Origin: Pseudomonadota bacterium
Lineage (GTDB): Bacteria > Pseudomonadota > Gammaproteobacteria > Burkholderiales > Burkholderiaceae_C
Direction of reading: 5' to 3'
Length of the DNA stretch: 64,000 nt
NCBI GenBank assembly: GCA_021846965.1
Contig: JAJZWA010000008.1
Location: 1 to 64,000 of the forward strand
Positions 25,196-33,239 of this stretch are shown here, in pieces (position 1 is the first letter of the stretch; each line of letters opens with the position of its first letter). The notes below the pieces were generated by a model that searched no databases, was not told the DNA's origin, and saw only the letters and a list, made by a program, of their open reading frames with translations. Both the position numbers and the translations under genes were made by a program.

Positions 25196-25933
25196 TCAAT
25201 GGGCCAGGATGCCCATGGCCTGCTTCTTCAGCTCCAGGAACCGGGGCTCGAAAGTGGTCTCGGGCCTTCGCGGGCGTTCGAGCTCGATGGGCAGATCCAG
25301 CGCCACCCGGCCCGGCCGTGCGGACAGCACCACCAGGCGCGTGCCCAGGAAGATCGCCTCGTCGATGTCGTGGGTGATGAACACGATGGTGCACTGCAGC
25401 TTCTCCCACAGCGAGGTGAGGAAGGACTGCATGGAGGCGCGGGTCTGCGCGTCCAGCGCGCCGAAGGGTTCGTCCATCAGCAGGACCTTGGGCTTCATCA
25501 CCAGCGCGCGGGCGATCGCCACGCGTTGCTGCATGCCTCCCGACAGTTCGTACGGCTTGTGGCGCGCGAAGCCCTCCAGCCCGATGATGCGCAGGATCTC
25601 CGAGCTTTCGCGCCGGCGCTGCGCGCGCGCCATGCCCTGCAGCTCGAGCCCGAACTCGATGTTGTCCTGCACGTTCAGCCAGGGGTACAGACCCGCCTGC
25701 TGAAACACCACCACGCGGTCCGCCCCCGGCCGGCTCTTGACTTCGCCGTCGATGTAGATGGCCCCGCGCGATGGCGTGGTGAGCCCGGCCAGCAGGTGCA
25801 ACAGCGTGGTCTTGCCGCAGCCCGAAGATCCAAGCACGGTGACGAATTCTCCACCCTGGAACTGCAGGTTGATGTTCTCCAGCGCGGTCGTCGCGCCGAA
25901 GGTCTTGTACAGGGAATCGATGACGATGTTCAC
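25196..25933 (-). CDS. Taurine/sulfonate-type ABC transporter ATP-binding protein
   Basis: A 245-residue ABC ATPase of the nitrate/sulfonate/taurine group (TauB/SsuB). Walker A GSSGCGKTT is near residue 35, the Q-loop is VVFQQAGLYPWLNV, the signature LSGGMQQR, Walker B VLLMDEPFGALD and the H-loop FITHDIDEA. It energises uptake by the permease at 27072 and binding protein at 25986. It is the last gene of the four-gene minus-strand operon NTF2-permease-SBP-ATPase, with a 52-bp gap to the SBP gene, and is convergent with the MocR gene. The substrate is inferred from context. Confidence 0.9.
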   Translation of the reverse strand: MNIVIDSLYKTFGATTALENINLQFQGGEFVTVLGSSGCGKTTLLHLLAGLTTPSRGAIYIDGEVKSRPGADRVVVFQQAGLYPWLNVQDNIEFGLELQGMARAQRRRESSEILRIIGLEGFARHKPYELSGGMQQRVAIARALVMKPKVLLMDEPFGALDAQTRASMQSFLTSLWEKLQCTIVFITHDIDEAIFLGTRLVVLSARPGRVALDLPIELERPRRPETTFEPRFLELKKQAMGILAH

Positions 25934-25985
25934 GTGCCTGTCCTCGGCGGGGCGGCTCGCGCCGCCCCGCGCCTGAAGCGCTGGT

Positions 25986-26996
25986 TCAATGCCCGGAATA
26001 CTGCGGGGCGACGTTGTCGGCGAAGCTCGCCGGCACCTGCTGGATGCGCCCGATCTGCTGCAGCACCTTGGCCGTGTTCACCAGGGTCATGTAGGTGGCC
26101 GAGGTCTGCACCCCCGCTCCCTGCCCCATGCCCTTGGGAGAACTCTGGTCCGCCCCCGAGAACAGCTCGTAGCCGGCCAGCTCCTTGCGCGCGACGGGCA
26201 CCGTCACCCCGGTCTCGCGGGCCATGTCGGCAATGGCCTTCTCGGGGTCCTTGCGGGTCATCTGGTAACCCTGGTCCATGGCCGCGACGAAGCCGCGCGC
26301 CAGCGCCGGATGCGCAGCCGCCCACTTCGAGTCGGCGATGCACACGTTGTAGCTCGACGCCGTGCGCGGCAGGTCGCCGTCGGTCTTGAGCACCTGGCCT
26401 CCAGCGGCCTGCAGCGCGCTGAACACGGGGTCCCACACGATGGCCGCGTCGATCGCACCCGTGACCCAGGACGTGCGCATCTGCGGCGGGGCCATGTTGA
26501 TCTGGGTGACCGAGTCATAGGGAACGTGGGCCTCCTGCAGGAAGGTGGCCAGTTCGAAGGAGGACTGCGAGCCGGCGACGATGGCGATCTTCTTGCCCTT
26601 CAGGCCGGCCACCGTGGTGATGTGGCTGCCGGGCTTGACCACGATGCCGGCGGCCGTGGTGTAGCGCTCCTGGTTGTACACGATGGTCATCGGCAGGCCT
26701 TGCGCGATCGCGGTGACCAGCGGCGGAATGCCCAGGCCGCACATGAAGGTCAGGCTGTTGGAGGCCAGCGCGCTCATCGCAGCCGGCCCGGAGCTGAACA
26801 ACTTGTACTGCACCTTGGCGTGCATGTTCTTCTCGAACAGGTGCTGGGCCATCGACACCATGTAGGGGTCGGCGCCGTTGTTCTCGTAGCCGATGATCAC
26901 CTCGGGCTGGTCGGCGGCGCGGGCCGCCACGGGAACCAGGCCTGCCGTCAGGGTGCAGGCGGCGAGCGCGCCGCGCATCCAGGATCGCTTGTTCAT
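25986..26996 (-). CDS. Taurine-like ABC transporter substrate-binding protein
   Basis: A 336-residue periplasmic binding protein of the TauA/SsuA/NMT1-like family. The signal peptide is RSWMRGALAACTLTAGLVPVAARAA. The mature protein starts EVIIGYENNGADPYMV. Family features are GLKGKKIAIVAGSQSSFELATFL and WVTGAIDAAIVWDPVFSAL, the usual TauA-type ligand-pocket strand. It captures alkanesulfonates, taurine or similar amines. Together with xsc in the region and the MocR gene next door, taurine or a structural analogue is the most economical ligand. A TCTCTCC-rich region upstream reads as GGAGAGA on the coding strand, a good ribosome site. Confidence 0.88.
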   Translation of the reverse strand: MNKRSWMRGALAACTLTAGLVPVAARAADQPEVIIGYENNGADPYMVSMAQHLFEKNMHAKVQYKLFSSGPAAMSALASNSLTFMCGLGIPPLVTAIAQGLPMTIVYNQERYTTAAGIVVKPGSHITTVAGLKGKKIAIVAGSQSSFELATFLQEAHVPYDSVTQINMAPPQMRTSWVTGAIDAAIVWDPVFSALQAAGGQVLKTDGDLPRTASSYNVCIADSKWAAAHPALARGFVAAMDQGYQMTRKDPEKAIADMARETGVTVPVARKELAGYELFSGADQSSPKGMGQGAGVQTSATYMTLVNTAKVLQQIGRIQQVPASFADNVAPQYSGH

Positions 26997-27071
26997 GTGC
27001 TCTCTCCTGCGTTGGGGGGGATGGACTCGAAGCCCTGCGGGCCTTGGAGGAATGGGGGGATCGTGAGGACT

Positions 27072-27923
27072 TCAGTTGTGGCCACGCCAGGGCACGACCA
27101 GGCTCTCGATCTTGCGGATCACCAGTTCCATGGCGTAGCCGATGATCCCGATGATCACGATGCCGACAATGACAATGCTCACCTGCAGGGCCTGTCCGGC
27201 GAACTGCACCAGCCAGCCCAGCCCGCTGCTGGCGGCGATCAGCTCGGCCGCGACCAGGCAGGTCCAGGCCACGCCGATGCCCACGCGCATGGCGGTGAAG
27301 ATCTCCGGCAGCGCGGACGGCAGGATCACCTTGCGGAAGATCTGCGCATTGCTCGCGCCCAGGGTGCGCGCCACCGAAACCCGCAACGGCGGCGTGCTCT
27401 TCACCCCCGAGATGGTGCCGATGATGATCACCGGAATCGTGCCCACCAGGATCAGGATGGCCTTGGGAAGCTCACCGATTCCGAACCACACGACCAGCAG
27501 GGGGATATAGGCCAGCGGCGGCACCGGACGCACGAACTGCAGCAGCGGATCGACGATGTCGAACACCACCTTGTTGCGCGACATCAGCAGGCCCACCGGA
27601 ACCCCGATGACGATGGCTCCGACAAAGCCCACCAGGATGCGAAAACAGCTGATGGCGATGTCGGCACTCAGGGACTGCCCGCCATAACCCTGGCGCACGA
27701 TGGCCACGAAGGCCCGCCACACCGCCACCGGCGAAGGCAGCGCGAAGGCCGGGAACACGCCCGCCACGGCCACCAGTTGCCACACCACCAGCGCGCCCAG
27801 CAGCACGAGCACGGTGATCCATTGGGGAGCCAGCCGCAGGCGCAACCTGCGCGCGGGCCGGGTGGAGGGAGGGGGCGCGGAAACGTTCATGTTCTGGCCT
27901 CGCTGTTCGGGAATCGCGCTCAT
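27072..27923 (-). CDS. Taurine-like ABC transporter permease
   Basis: A 283-residue inner-membrane permease of the TauC/SsuC group. After a proline- and arginine-rich cytoplasmic tail come about six helices (WITVLVLLGALVVWQLVAVAGVF onward). The coupling loop is visible as VARTLGASNAQIFRKVILPSALPEIFTAMRVGIGVAW, characteristic for the family. The start at 27923 is fixed by a strong GGAGGT seven bases upstream, removing the 101-residue ORF extension. The NTF2-like gene ends 14 bp upstream, so the two are cotranscribed. Confidence 0.9.
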   Translation of the reverse strand: MSAIPEQRGQNMNVSAPPPSTRPARRLRLRLAPQWITVLVLLGALVVWQLVAVAGVFPAFALPSPVAVWRAFVAIVRQGYGGQSLSADIAISCFRILVGFVGAIVIGVPVGLLMSRNKVVFDIVDPLLQFVRPVPPLAYIPLLVVWFGIGELPKAILILVGTIPVIIIGTISGVKSTPPLRVSVARTLGASNAQIFRKVILPSALPEIFTAMRVGIGVAWTCLVAAELIAASSGLGWLVQFAGQALQVSIVIVGIVIIGIIGYAMELVIRKIESLVVPWRGHN

Positions 27924-27937
27924 CGAAGGTACCTCCG

Positions 27938-28315
27938 TCAGCGAGCCGGGATACGTTCCTTGCGGAACGCGTTCTTCACCGCGATGCGGCCGTCGGCGAA
28001 GGTGAACACGTCGACCATGCGGGCCTCGATGCGCAGGCCGTCGGCGCGGGTGCCGCAAAAGGTCGACTCGGTGACGCCGCGGTCGCCGCACACGAAATGC
28101 ACCGGGTCCAGCCAGGCGGCGTCGGGAAAGGTCTTCCAGGCCAGCTCGAAACCGGCACGGACCTCCTCGCGTCCGTGGAAACTGCGTCCGAGTACCTCCG
28201 GGCCGCCCACCGCGTGGAATATGCAATGATCGCTCATGAAACTCATCAAACGCTCGATGTCATGGGCGTTCCACGCGTCTGAAAATGCCTGGAGAGTATC
28301 TACGGTTGGATTCAT
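27938..28315 (-). CDS. NTF2-like (SnoaL-fold) small protein
   Basis: A 125-residue protein of the nuclear-transport-factor-2/ketosteroid-isomerase fold: MNPTVDTLQAFSDAWNAHDIERLMSFMSDHC opening, then VLGRSFHGREEVRAGFELAWKTFPD and ARMVDVFTFADGRI. NTF2-fold proteins serve as small enzymes, ligand pockets or enzyme subunits. It heads the transporter operon and is divergent from a FAD oxidoreductase gene. I recall the small TauX partner of the flavoprotein TauY in taurine dehydrogenase as a protein of this size, but I am not certain it shares this fold, so a TauX-like role is inference. Otherwise function is unknown. Confidence 0.8.
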   Translation of the reverse strand: MNPTVDTLQAFSDAWNAHDIERLMSFMSDHCIFHAVGGPEVLGRSFHGREEVRAGFELAWKTFPDAAWLDPVHFVCGDRGVTESTFCGTRADGLRIEARMVDVFTFADGRIAVKNAFRKERIPAR

Positions 28316-28696
28316 GTTCGACAGCCTGACCGGTTTTCGATGTCTGCGGTTTTTTCAATATAGTGAGGGCCCGACTCGCCTGTGTAGATCCAGTTCGTCG
28401 CTTTTGATTGGTCCAGATTCCTGAAGCGGCCTCCGCTCGGCGATGCCTCCGGATTCGGCCCTGAAATCAAGGGTTTTCACTTATCTGGAAAACCCGCAGG
28501 AATTGCGGGCCCGCGCATGCCGCAGCACGATGGTGCGGCGCGCAAATCGGCACGAGATTATTCGGAAGGCCTGGCCCGGAATCTGGACCATCATTTTGTT
28601 CCGATCTGGCTCCATGGCTGCGCGATATCGCCCCCTATCATGGTTCGTAAACCCCAGGCCTCCTGGCGTTTCCTTGAATCCTCGGGCACGAATCCC
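28316..28696. promoter_or_regulatory. Divergent control region with 13-bp inverted repeat
   Basis: This 381-bp spacer drives the NTF2-transporter operon leftward and the FAD oxidoreductase gene rightward. It holds a perfect 13-bp inverted repeat: TGGTCCAGATTCC (28409-28421) and GGAATCTGGACCA (28578-28590). The CTGGACC core resembles the CTGGAC-type repeats I recall for Rhodobacter TauR. A partial match ATCTGG recurs near 28605. The neighbouring MocR protein is the likely binder. No small ORF with a ribosome site was seen. Confidence 0.6.
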
Positions 28697-30124
28697 ATGA
28701 ATGTCTCCGCCGAAGTCGAAACACCTTCCCCGCTGCACCCTTACGACCCCCGCTACGATCCCCTGGTCCACGCCACGCCGGGTCATGGCCGCGCCTATGC
28801 GCCCACCTACTGGGTGGGGACGGCCGGCACGCCTCCGCAGGACGATGGTCCCGTGCAAGGCGACCTCGACGTGGACGTCGCGGTGGTCGGCTCGGGCTTC
28901 ACGGGACTGTCCACCGCCTTGTTCCTGGCGCGCGAGCACGGAATCCGCGCAACCGTGCTGGAGGCCAACCAGACCGCCTGGGGCTGCACCAGCCGCAACG
29001 GCGGCCAGGGCCAGAACGCCAGCGGCCGGCTGTACCGCTCGCAGTGGATCGCGCGCTGGGGACGCGAGGTCGCCCTGCGCCTGGATCGCGAGATTCGCGA
29101 GGGTTTCGACACCTTCAAGTCGCTGGTGGCCGAATTCCCCGAATGCGAGCCCCAGCCCGGCGGGCACCTGTACATCGCCCACCGCGACAAGAAAATGGAC
29201 TTCCTGCGCAATGAGGCGCAGGTGATGCGCGAGGTCTTCGGCTACGACACCCGCATGCTCAGCCGCGAGCAGGTGCACGAGCGCTACGTGCGCGACGCGG
29301 AGTGCAGCGGCGCACTGCACGAACCCGACGGCATCGGCGTGCATCCGCTCAAGCTGGCCTTCGCCTACCAGCGCAGCGCGCGCGCCATGGGCGTGCGCAT
29401 CCATACCTCCAGCCCGGTCACCCGCTTCGAGGGCTCGAAGGGGCGCTATGTGCTGCACACGCCGGGCGGCATCGTGCGCGCACGCGCCGTGGCCTTCGCC
29501 ACGGGCGGCTATACCAGCAATGCCCTGCACCCACGCCTGCGCAACAAGATCCTGCCCATCCTGTCCAACTCGCTGGTCACGCGCGTGCTGCGGGACGACG
29601 AGATCGAGGCCACGGGGTTTCGCACCCACGAGGTGATCACCGACACCCGCACGCTGCGCTTCTATTACCGCCTGCTGCCCGACCGCCGTGTGCAGATCGG
29701 CAGCCGAAGCTCCATCACCGGAGCCGACGCACCGCATCCCCGGCACCTGCAGCTGTTGATCGACGGCCTGCATCGCAAGTTCCCCGCCCTGCGCGGAATC
29801 GACATCGACTATTCCTGGTGGGGATGGGTCGATGTGAGCCACGACATGATGCCGCGCATCACCCAGCCCGACGCCGCCGAACAGGTGTTCTACGCGCTGG
29901 GCTACGGCGGCAACGGGGTGTCCTTCTCGTCCCACGCCGGGCGCCGCATGGCGCAGCGCGTGGCCGGCAAGGCTGCGCCCGTGCTGGACCTGCCGATCTA
30001 CTCGGGCGAGCTCGAATACCCCAACGCCTTCGACCTCGTGCGCTCGCCCCTGCTCGCGCCCATGCGCCGCCTGGGCCAGCGCATGCTGTATCGCTGGTAC
30101 TTCCTGCGCGACGAACGTCTCTGA
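28697..30124 (+). CDS. FAD-dependent amine oxidoreductase, TauY-like candidate
   Basis: A 475-residue DAO-family flavoprotein. The N-terminal FAD motif is VDVAVVGSGFTGLSTALFLA at about residues 55-75. CTSRNGGQGQNASGRL follows, the glycine-rich loop common to PuuB/TauY-type amine oxidases and dehydrogenases. The C-terminal FAD segment is EQVFYALGYGGNGVSFSSHAGRRMA. It would oxidise a primary or secondary amine to an aldehyde. With the xsc hub, a taurine-type transporter and a TauR-like MocR protein nearby, taurine dehydrogenation to sulfoacetaldehyde is a reasonable hypothesis. The start at 28697 begins the conserved tail; an ATG at 28640 is an alternative. Neither has a strong ribosome site. 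Confidence 0.8.
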   Translation: MNVSAEVETPSPLHPYDPRYDPLVHATPGHGRAYAPTYWVGTAGTPPQDDGPVQGDLDVDVAVVGSGFTGLSTALFLAREHGIRATVLEANQTAWGCTSRNGGQGQNASGRLYRSQWIARWGREVALRLDREIREGFDTFKSLVAEFPECEPQPGGHLYIAHRDKKMDFLRNEAQVMREVFGYDTRMLSREQVHERYVRDAECSGALHEPDGIGVHPLKLAFAYQRSARAMGVRIHTSSPVTRFEGSKGRYVLHTPGGIVRARAVAFATGGYTSNALHPRLRNKILPILSNSLVTRVLRDDEIEATGFRTHEVITDTRTLRFYYRLLPDRRVQIGSRSSITGADAPHPRHLQLLIDGLHRKFPALRGIDIDYSWWGWVDVSHDMMPRITQPDAAEQVFYALGYGGNGVSFSSHAGRRMAQRVAGKAAPVLDLPIYSGELEYPNAFDLVRSPLLAPMRRLGQRMLYRWYFLRDERL

Positions 30125-30132
30125 GCCTGGCG

Positions 30133-30190
30133 GCCCGCCGCCTCGCGGCGGGCATGCGAAGGCCCCGGCGCCATCATGGCGCCGGGGCCT
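30133..30190. terminator. Two perfect hairpins between convergent genes
   Basis: Stem one is GCCCGCCGC-CTC-GCGGCGGGC (30133-30153). Stem two is AGGCCCCGGCGCCAT-C-ATGGCGCCGGGGCCT (30160-30190), a perfect 15-bp palindrome. They separate the FAD gene from the convergent MFS gene. There is no U tract, so this is likely a symmetrical bidirectional stop or RNA-stabilising element. Confidence 0.65.
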
Positions 30191-30231
30191 GTACGCCTGG
30201 GCCCGGGCCATCGGGGCGCCCGGGTGCTGCT

Positions 30232-31575
30232 TCAGGCGCGACGCGCATCCTCGCGGGACACGCCCCGCATGAGCATCACGGAAACCAGGCTGATCAGCGC
30301 CACCAGGACCATGTAGCCGGCCACCAGCCAGGGCTTGCCATGGCCCACGCCGATCAGCGCGGTGGCGATCAGCGGCGTCAGGCCGCTGGCGAAGATGCCG
30401 GAGAACTGGTAGGCGAAGGAGACGCCCGTGTAGCGCACATGGGCATCGAACTGGCTGGCGAACAGCGAGGATTCGGGGCCGTAGACCATCGGATAGCCCA
30501 GGGAGAAGGGCACGATCAGCCCCAGCAGCACGACCCCGTAGTTGTGGGCGCCCCAGGTGTGCATGACCCAGAAGGACAGCACCGAGGCCACGGCGATGAA
30601 CACGGCGCCGATGGCGAAGATGCGCCGCAGGCCGAAGCGATCCGCCGCCCAGCCCGACAGCACGATGAAGGGCAGCATGAGGGCCGAGGAGATGATCACC
30701 GCGTTGAGCGCTTCGCCGCGGCTCAGGCCCAGCGAGTGGGTGATGTAGTAGATGCTGAACACCCCGAAGGTGTTGAAACAGGCACCCTCGACATAGCGCG
30801 CGCCCAGGGTCAGCAGGACCTCGCGCTTGAAGTCGCGGAACATCACCGCCACCGGCACCGGCACGATGCGCTTTTCCCGCTGGGCGCGCTCGAAGTCCGG
30901 GGTCTCCATGATCTTCAGGCGCACGTACAGGCCGATGGCCACGAGCAGGCCGCTCATGAAAAAGGCCACGCGCCAGCCCCAGGAGATGAAGGAGGAGTCC
31001 GGCAGCAGGTTCAGCAGTGCCACCACCGCGGCACTGCTCATCAGGCCCAGGGGCACCCCCAGCTGCGGCCAGCTTCCGTACAGCGCCCGCTTGCCGGGGC
31101 TGGCGTGCTCGATGGTCATGAGCACCGCGCCGCCCCACTCGCCGCCGATGCCGATGCCTTGCAGCACGCGCAACACCAGCAGCATCAGGGGCGCGGCCAC
31201 CCCCACCGCCGCGGTGGTCGGCAGCGCGCCGATCAGGAAGGTCGACCCCCCCATGATCAGCATGGTCAGCACCAGGATGGTCTTGCGCCCGATGCGGTCC
31301 CCGAAATGGCCGAAGATGATGCCGCCGATGGGACGCGAGAGGAAGCCCACCGCGAAGGTGGTGTAGGCCGCGATGGTGCCGATCACCGGCGACAGATTGG
31401 GGAAGAACAGACGATTGAGCACCAGCGGCGTGAGCACGCCGTAGAGGAAGAAGTCATACCACTCGATCGTGGTTCCCAGCGTGCTGGCGAACACGATCAG
31501 GGCCTTGCTGGTGCTCGGCGCGGCGCCCGGAATTGCCCCGGATTCGGGCATGGCCCGTGATGGTGATGCGCTCAT
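30232..31575 (-). CDS. MHS-family MFS symporter
   Basis: A 447-residue major facilitator of the metabolite:H+ symporter family. TIEWYDFFLYGVL, FFPNLSPVIGTIAAYTTFAVGFLSRPIGG and the loop 2-3 signature GHFGDRIGRKTILV are characteristic, as is VLRVLQGIGIGGEWGGAVLM. Twelve membrane helices are predicted. Relatives carry betaine, proline, shikimate, dicarboxylates or aromatic acids; the MFS exporter/importer SauU of C. necator is a functional precedent for an MFS in sulfoacetate clusters, though this MHS type is not clearly its orthologue. It has a strong ribosome site (GAGGAGA). It is transcribed alone and is convergent with the FAD gene. Confidence 0.88.
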   Translation of the reverse strand: MSASPSRAMPESGAIPGAAPSTSKALIVFASTLGTTIEWYDFFLYGVLTPLVLNRLFFPNLSPVIGTIAAYTTFAVGFLSRPIGGIIFGHFGDRIGRKTILVLTMLIMGGSTFLIGALPTTAAVGVAAPLMLLVLRVLQGIGIGGEWGGAVLMTIEHASPGKRALYGSWPQLGVPLGLMSSAAVVALLNLLPDSSFISWGWRVAFFMSGLLVAIGLYVRLKIMETPDFERAQREKRIVPVPVAVMFRDFKREVLLTLGARYVEGACFNTFGVFSIYYITHSLGLSRGEALNAVIISSALMLPFIVLSGWAADRFGLRRIFAIGAVFIAVASVLSFWVMHTWGAHNYGVVLLGLIVPFSLGYPMVYGPESSLFASQFDAHVRYTGVSFAYQFSGIFASGLTPLIATALIGVGHGKPWLVAGYMVLVALISLVSVMLMRGVSREDARRA

Positions 31576-31870
31576 GGTGTCTCCTCGACGAATGGGCCTA
31601 TCGGCTGCGCTGCGGCGCCCCGGCAGGGAGTCCGCGGCTCGACACGGAACCCACGGGCCAGCGGCCAGCGTGAATTTTTCTTAGAAAATGGGACGTTTTG
31701 TTCCGTAGACATCACTATAGGCGTGGCGGCTTTGGATCACAACGTTCCGCATATCAGGATTTGCCCTAGCAAGGCCTGGCGCGCCACCAACATCCCCAGC
31801 GGCATGCCGATCAAGATCCCGGCCTTTGTCGGGCGCGGGCAGGCGCCCGACGCGCATACACTGCGAGCCC
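31576..31870. other. Divergent spacer between MFS gene and lolC/E
   Basis: About 295 bp. It contains an AT-rich dyad TTTTCT-T-AGAAAA (31676-31688) roughly 100 bp upstream of the MFS gene, a possible operator. A -10-like TACACT (31857-31862) sits just in front of the LolC/E start. No other feature was seen. Confidence 0.4.
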
Positions 31871-33193
31871 ATGTCCGCCCCGCCGGCCCCTGCCGCCTCG
31901 CCCATGACCCCGCCGCCCGCCTCGCCCGCGCCCTCGAGCTGGCCCTTCGAACTGCTGATCGGCTGGCGCTACACCCGCGCGGGCCGGCGCACCCGGCACA
32001 ACGGATTCATCTCCTTCATCTCCTTCATCTCGGTAGCCGGCATCGCGCTGGGCGTGGCCGCGCTGATCGTGGTGATCTCGGTCATGAACGGGTTCCAGGA
32101 GCAGGTGCGCGACCGCATGCTCGGCGTGATCCCCCATGTGCAGGTGCTCAGCGCCGATGGCGGCTCCCTGGGCCCGGACTGGCAGGCGCTGGCCGCACGC
32201 CTGCGCCGGGACCCGCAGGTCACCGGCATCGCCCCGGTGGTGCAGGGCCAGGCGCTGCTGGCGCAGGGCAATTCGCTGTTCGGCGTGCTGGCCTGGGGCA
32301 TCGAGCCCAGGCTGGAGCCGCAGGTGTCGAGCATCGCCTCCCACATGGTGGCGGGCTCGCTGGACGCGCTGCGCCCCGGCGAGTTCGGCGTGGTGCTCGG
32401 CGAGGACCTGGCGCAACGCCTCGGCGTGGGAGTGGGCGACCTGGTGACCATGGTGGTGCCCAGTGGCTCGCTCACCCCGGCGGGCATGATCCCGCGCCTG
32501 CGCAGCCTGCGCGTGGTCGGCGTGTTCCGCATCGGACACTACGAGTACGACTCCAGCCTGGCGCTGCTGGACCTGCGCGACGCCTCGCGCCTGTTCCTCA
32601 CCCAGGGCCCCACCGGGCTGCGCCTGCAGACCCGCTCCATCGACGACGCGCCGGCGGTTGCGCAGCAACTGCAGGCCATGCTGCCCCCCAACCTGGTGGC
32701 GCAGCCCTGGACCCAGCAGAACCGCACCTGGTTCGAGGCGGTGGTGATCGAGAAACGCATGATGTTCATCATCCTCGCGATGATCGTCGCGGTGGCGGCC
32801 TTCAACCTCGTGTCCACGCTGGTGATGACGGTGACCGACAAGCAGTCGGACATCGCCATCCTGCGCACCCAGGGCGCCAGCCCCCGCTCGATCATGGGCA
32901 TCTTCGTGGTCCAGGGGGCCGTCACCGGGGTGTTCGGCGTGCTCTCCGGCGTGGCCCTGGGACTGCTCATCGCCTACAACGTCGACCCCATCGTCTCCTT
33001 CCTGGAATGGCTGTTCCACACCCAGTTCCTGCCCAGCAGCGTCTACCTGATCCACACCATGCCCAGCGATCCACGCCTGGGCGACGTGCTGAGCATCACC
33101 CTGATCGCGCTGGGCCTGAGCCTGCTGGCCACGCTGTACCCGAGCTGGCGCGCCTCGCGCGTGCAGCCCGCGGCGGCGCTGCGCTACGAATGA
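31871..33193 (+). CDS. Lipoprotein-releasing ABC transporter permease LolC/LolE
   Basis: A 440-residue inner-membrane protein of the LolC/E family. The proline-rich cytoplasmic tail is followed by PFELLIGWRYTRAGRRTRHNGFISFISFISVAGIALGVAALIVVISVMNGFQ, the signature first helix. The large periplasmic domain includes IGHYEYDSSLALLDL, and three C-terminal helices form the FtsX domain (AMIVAVAAFNLVSTLVMTVTDK, GIFVVQGAVTGVFGVLSGVALG, LIALGLSLLATLYPSW). It extracts outer-membrane lipoproteins for LolA. Unusually, no lolD ATPase gene follows; the next gene is DUF4337. The start at 31871 or the ATG at 31904 are both possible. Confidence 0.9.
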   Translation: MSAPPAPAASPMTPPPASPAPSSWPFELLIGWRYTRAGRRTRHNGFISFISFISVAGIALGVAALIVVISVMNGFQEQVRDRMLGVIPHVQVLSADGGSLGPDWQALAARLRRDPQVTGIAPVVQGQALLAQGNSLFGVLAWGIEPRLEPQVSSIASHMVAGSLDALRPGEFGVVLGEDLAQRLGVGVGDLVTMVVPSGSLTPAGMIPRLRSLRVVGVFRIGHYEYDSSLALLDLRDASRLFLTQGPTGLRLQTRSIDDAPAVAQQLQAMLPPNLVAQPWTQQNRTWFEAVVIEKRMMFIILAMIVAVAAFNLVSTLVMTVTDKQSDIAILRTQGASPRSIMGIFVVQGAVTGVFGVLSGVALGLLIAYNVDPIVSFLEWLFHTQFLPSSVYLIHTMPSDPRLGDVLSITLIALGLSLLATLYPSWRASRVQPAAALRYE

Positions 33194-33239
33194 ATCCGGC
33201 GCCTCGAGCGCCCCTGAACGAGCCGAAGGACCGACCACG

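Noticed and set aside
21156-25409. 1417-codon minus-strand ORF opposite the IclR, sauS and mocR genes
   Set aside because: Long antisense ORFs are normal in GC-rich DNA. Its translation is rich in His/Gln/Arg/Gly with no domain, and three clear genes occupy the other strand.
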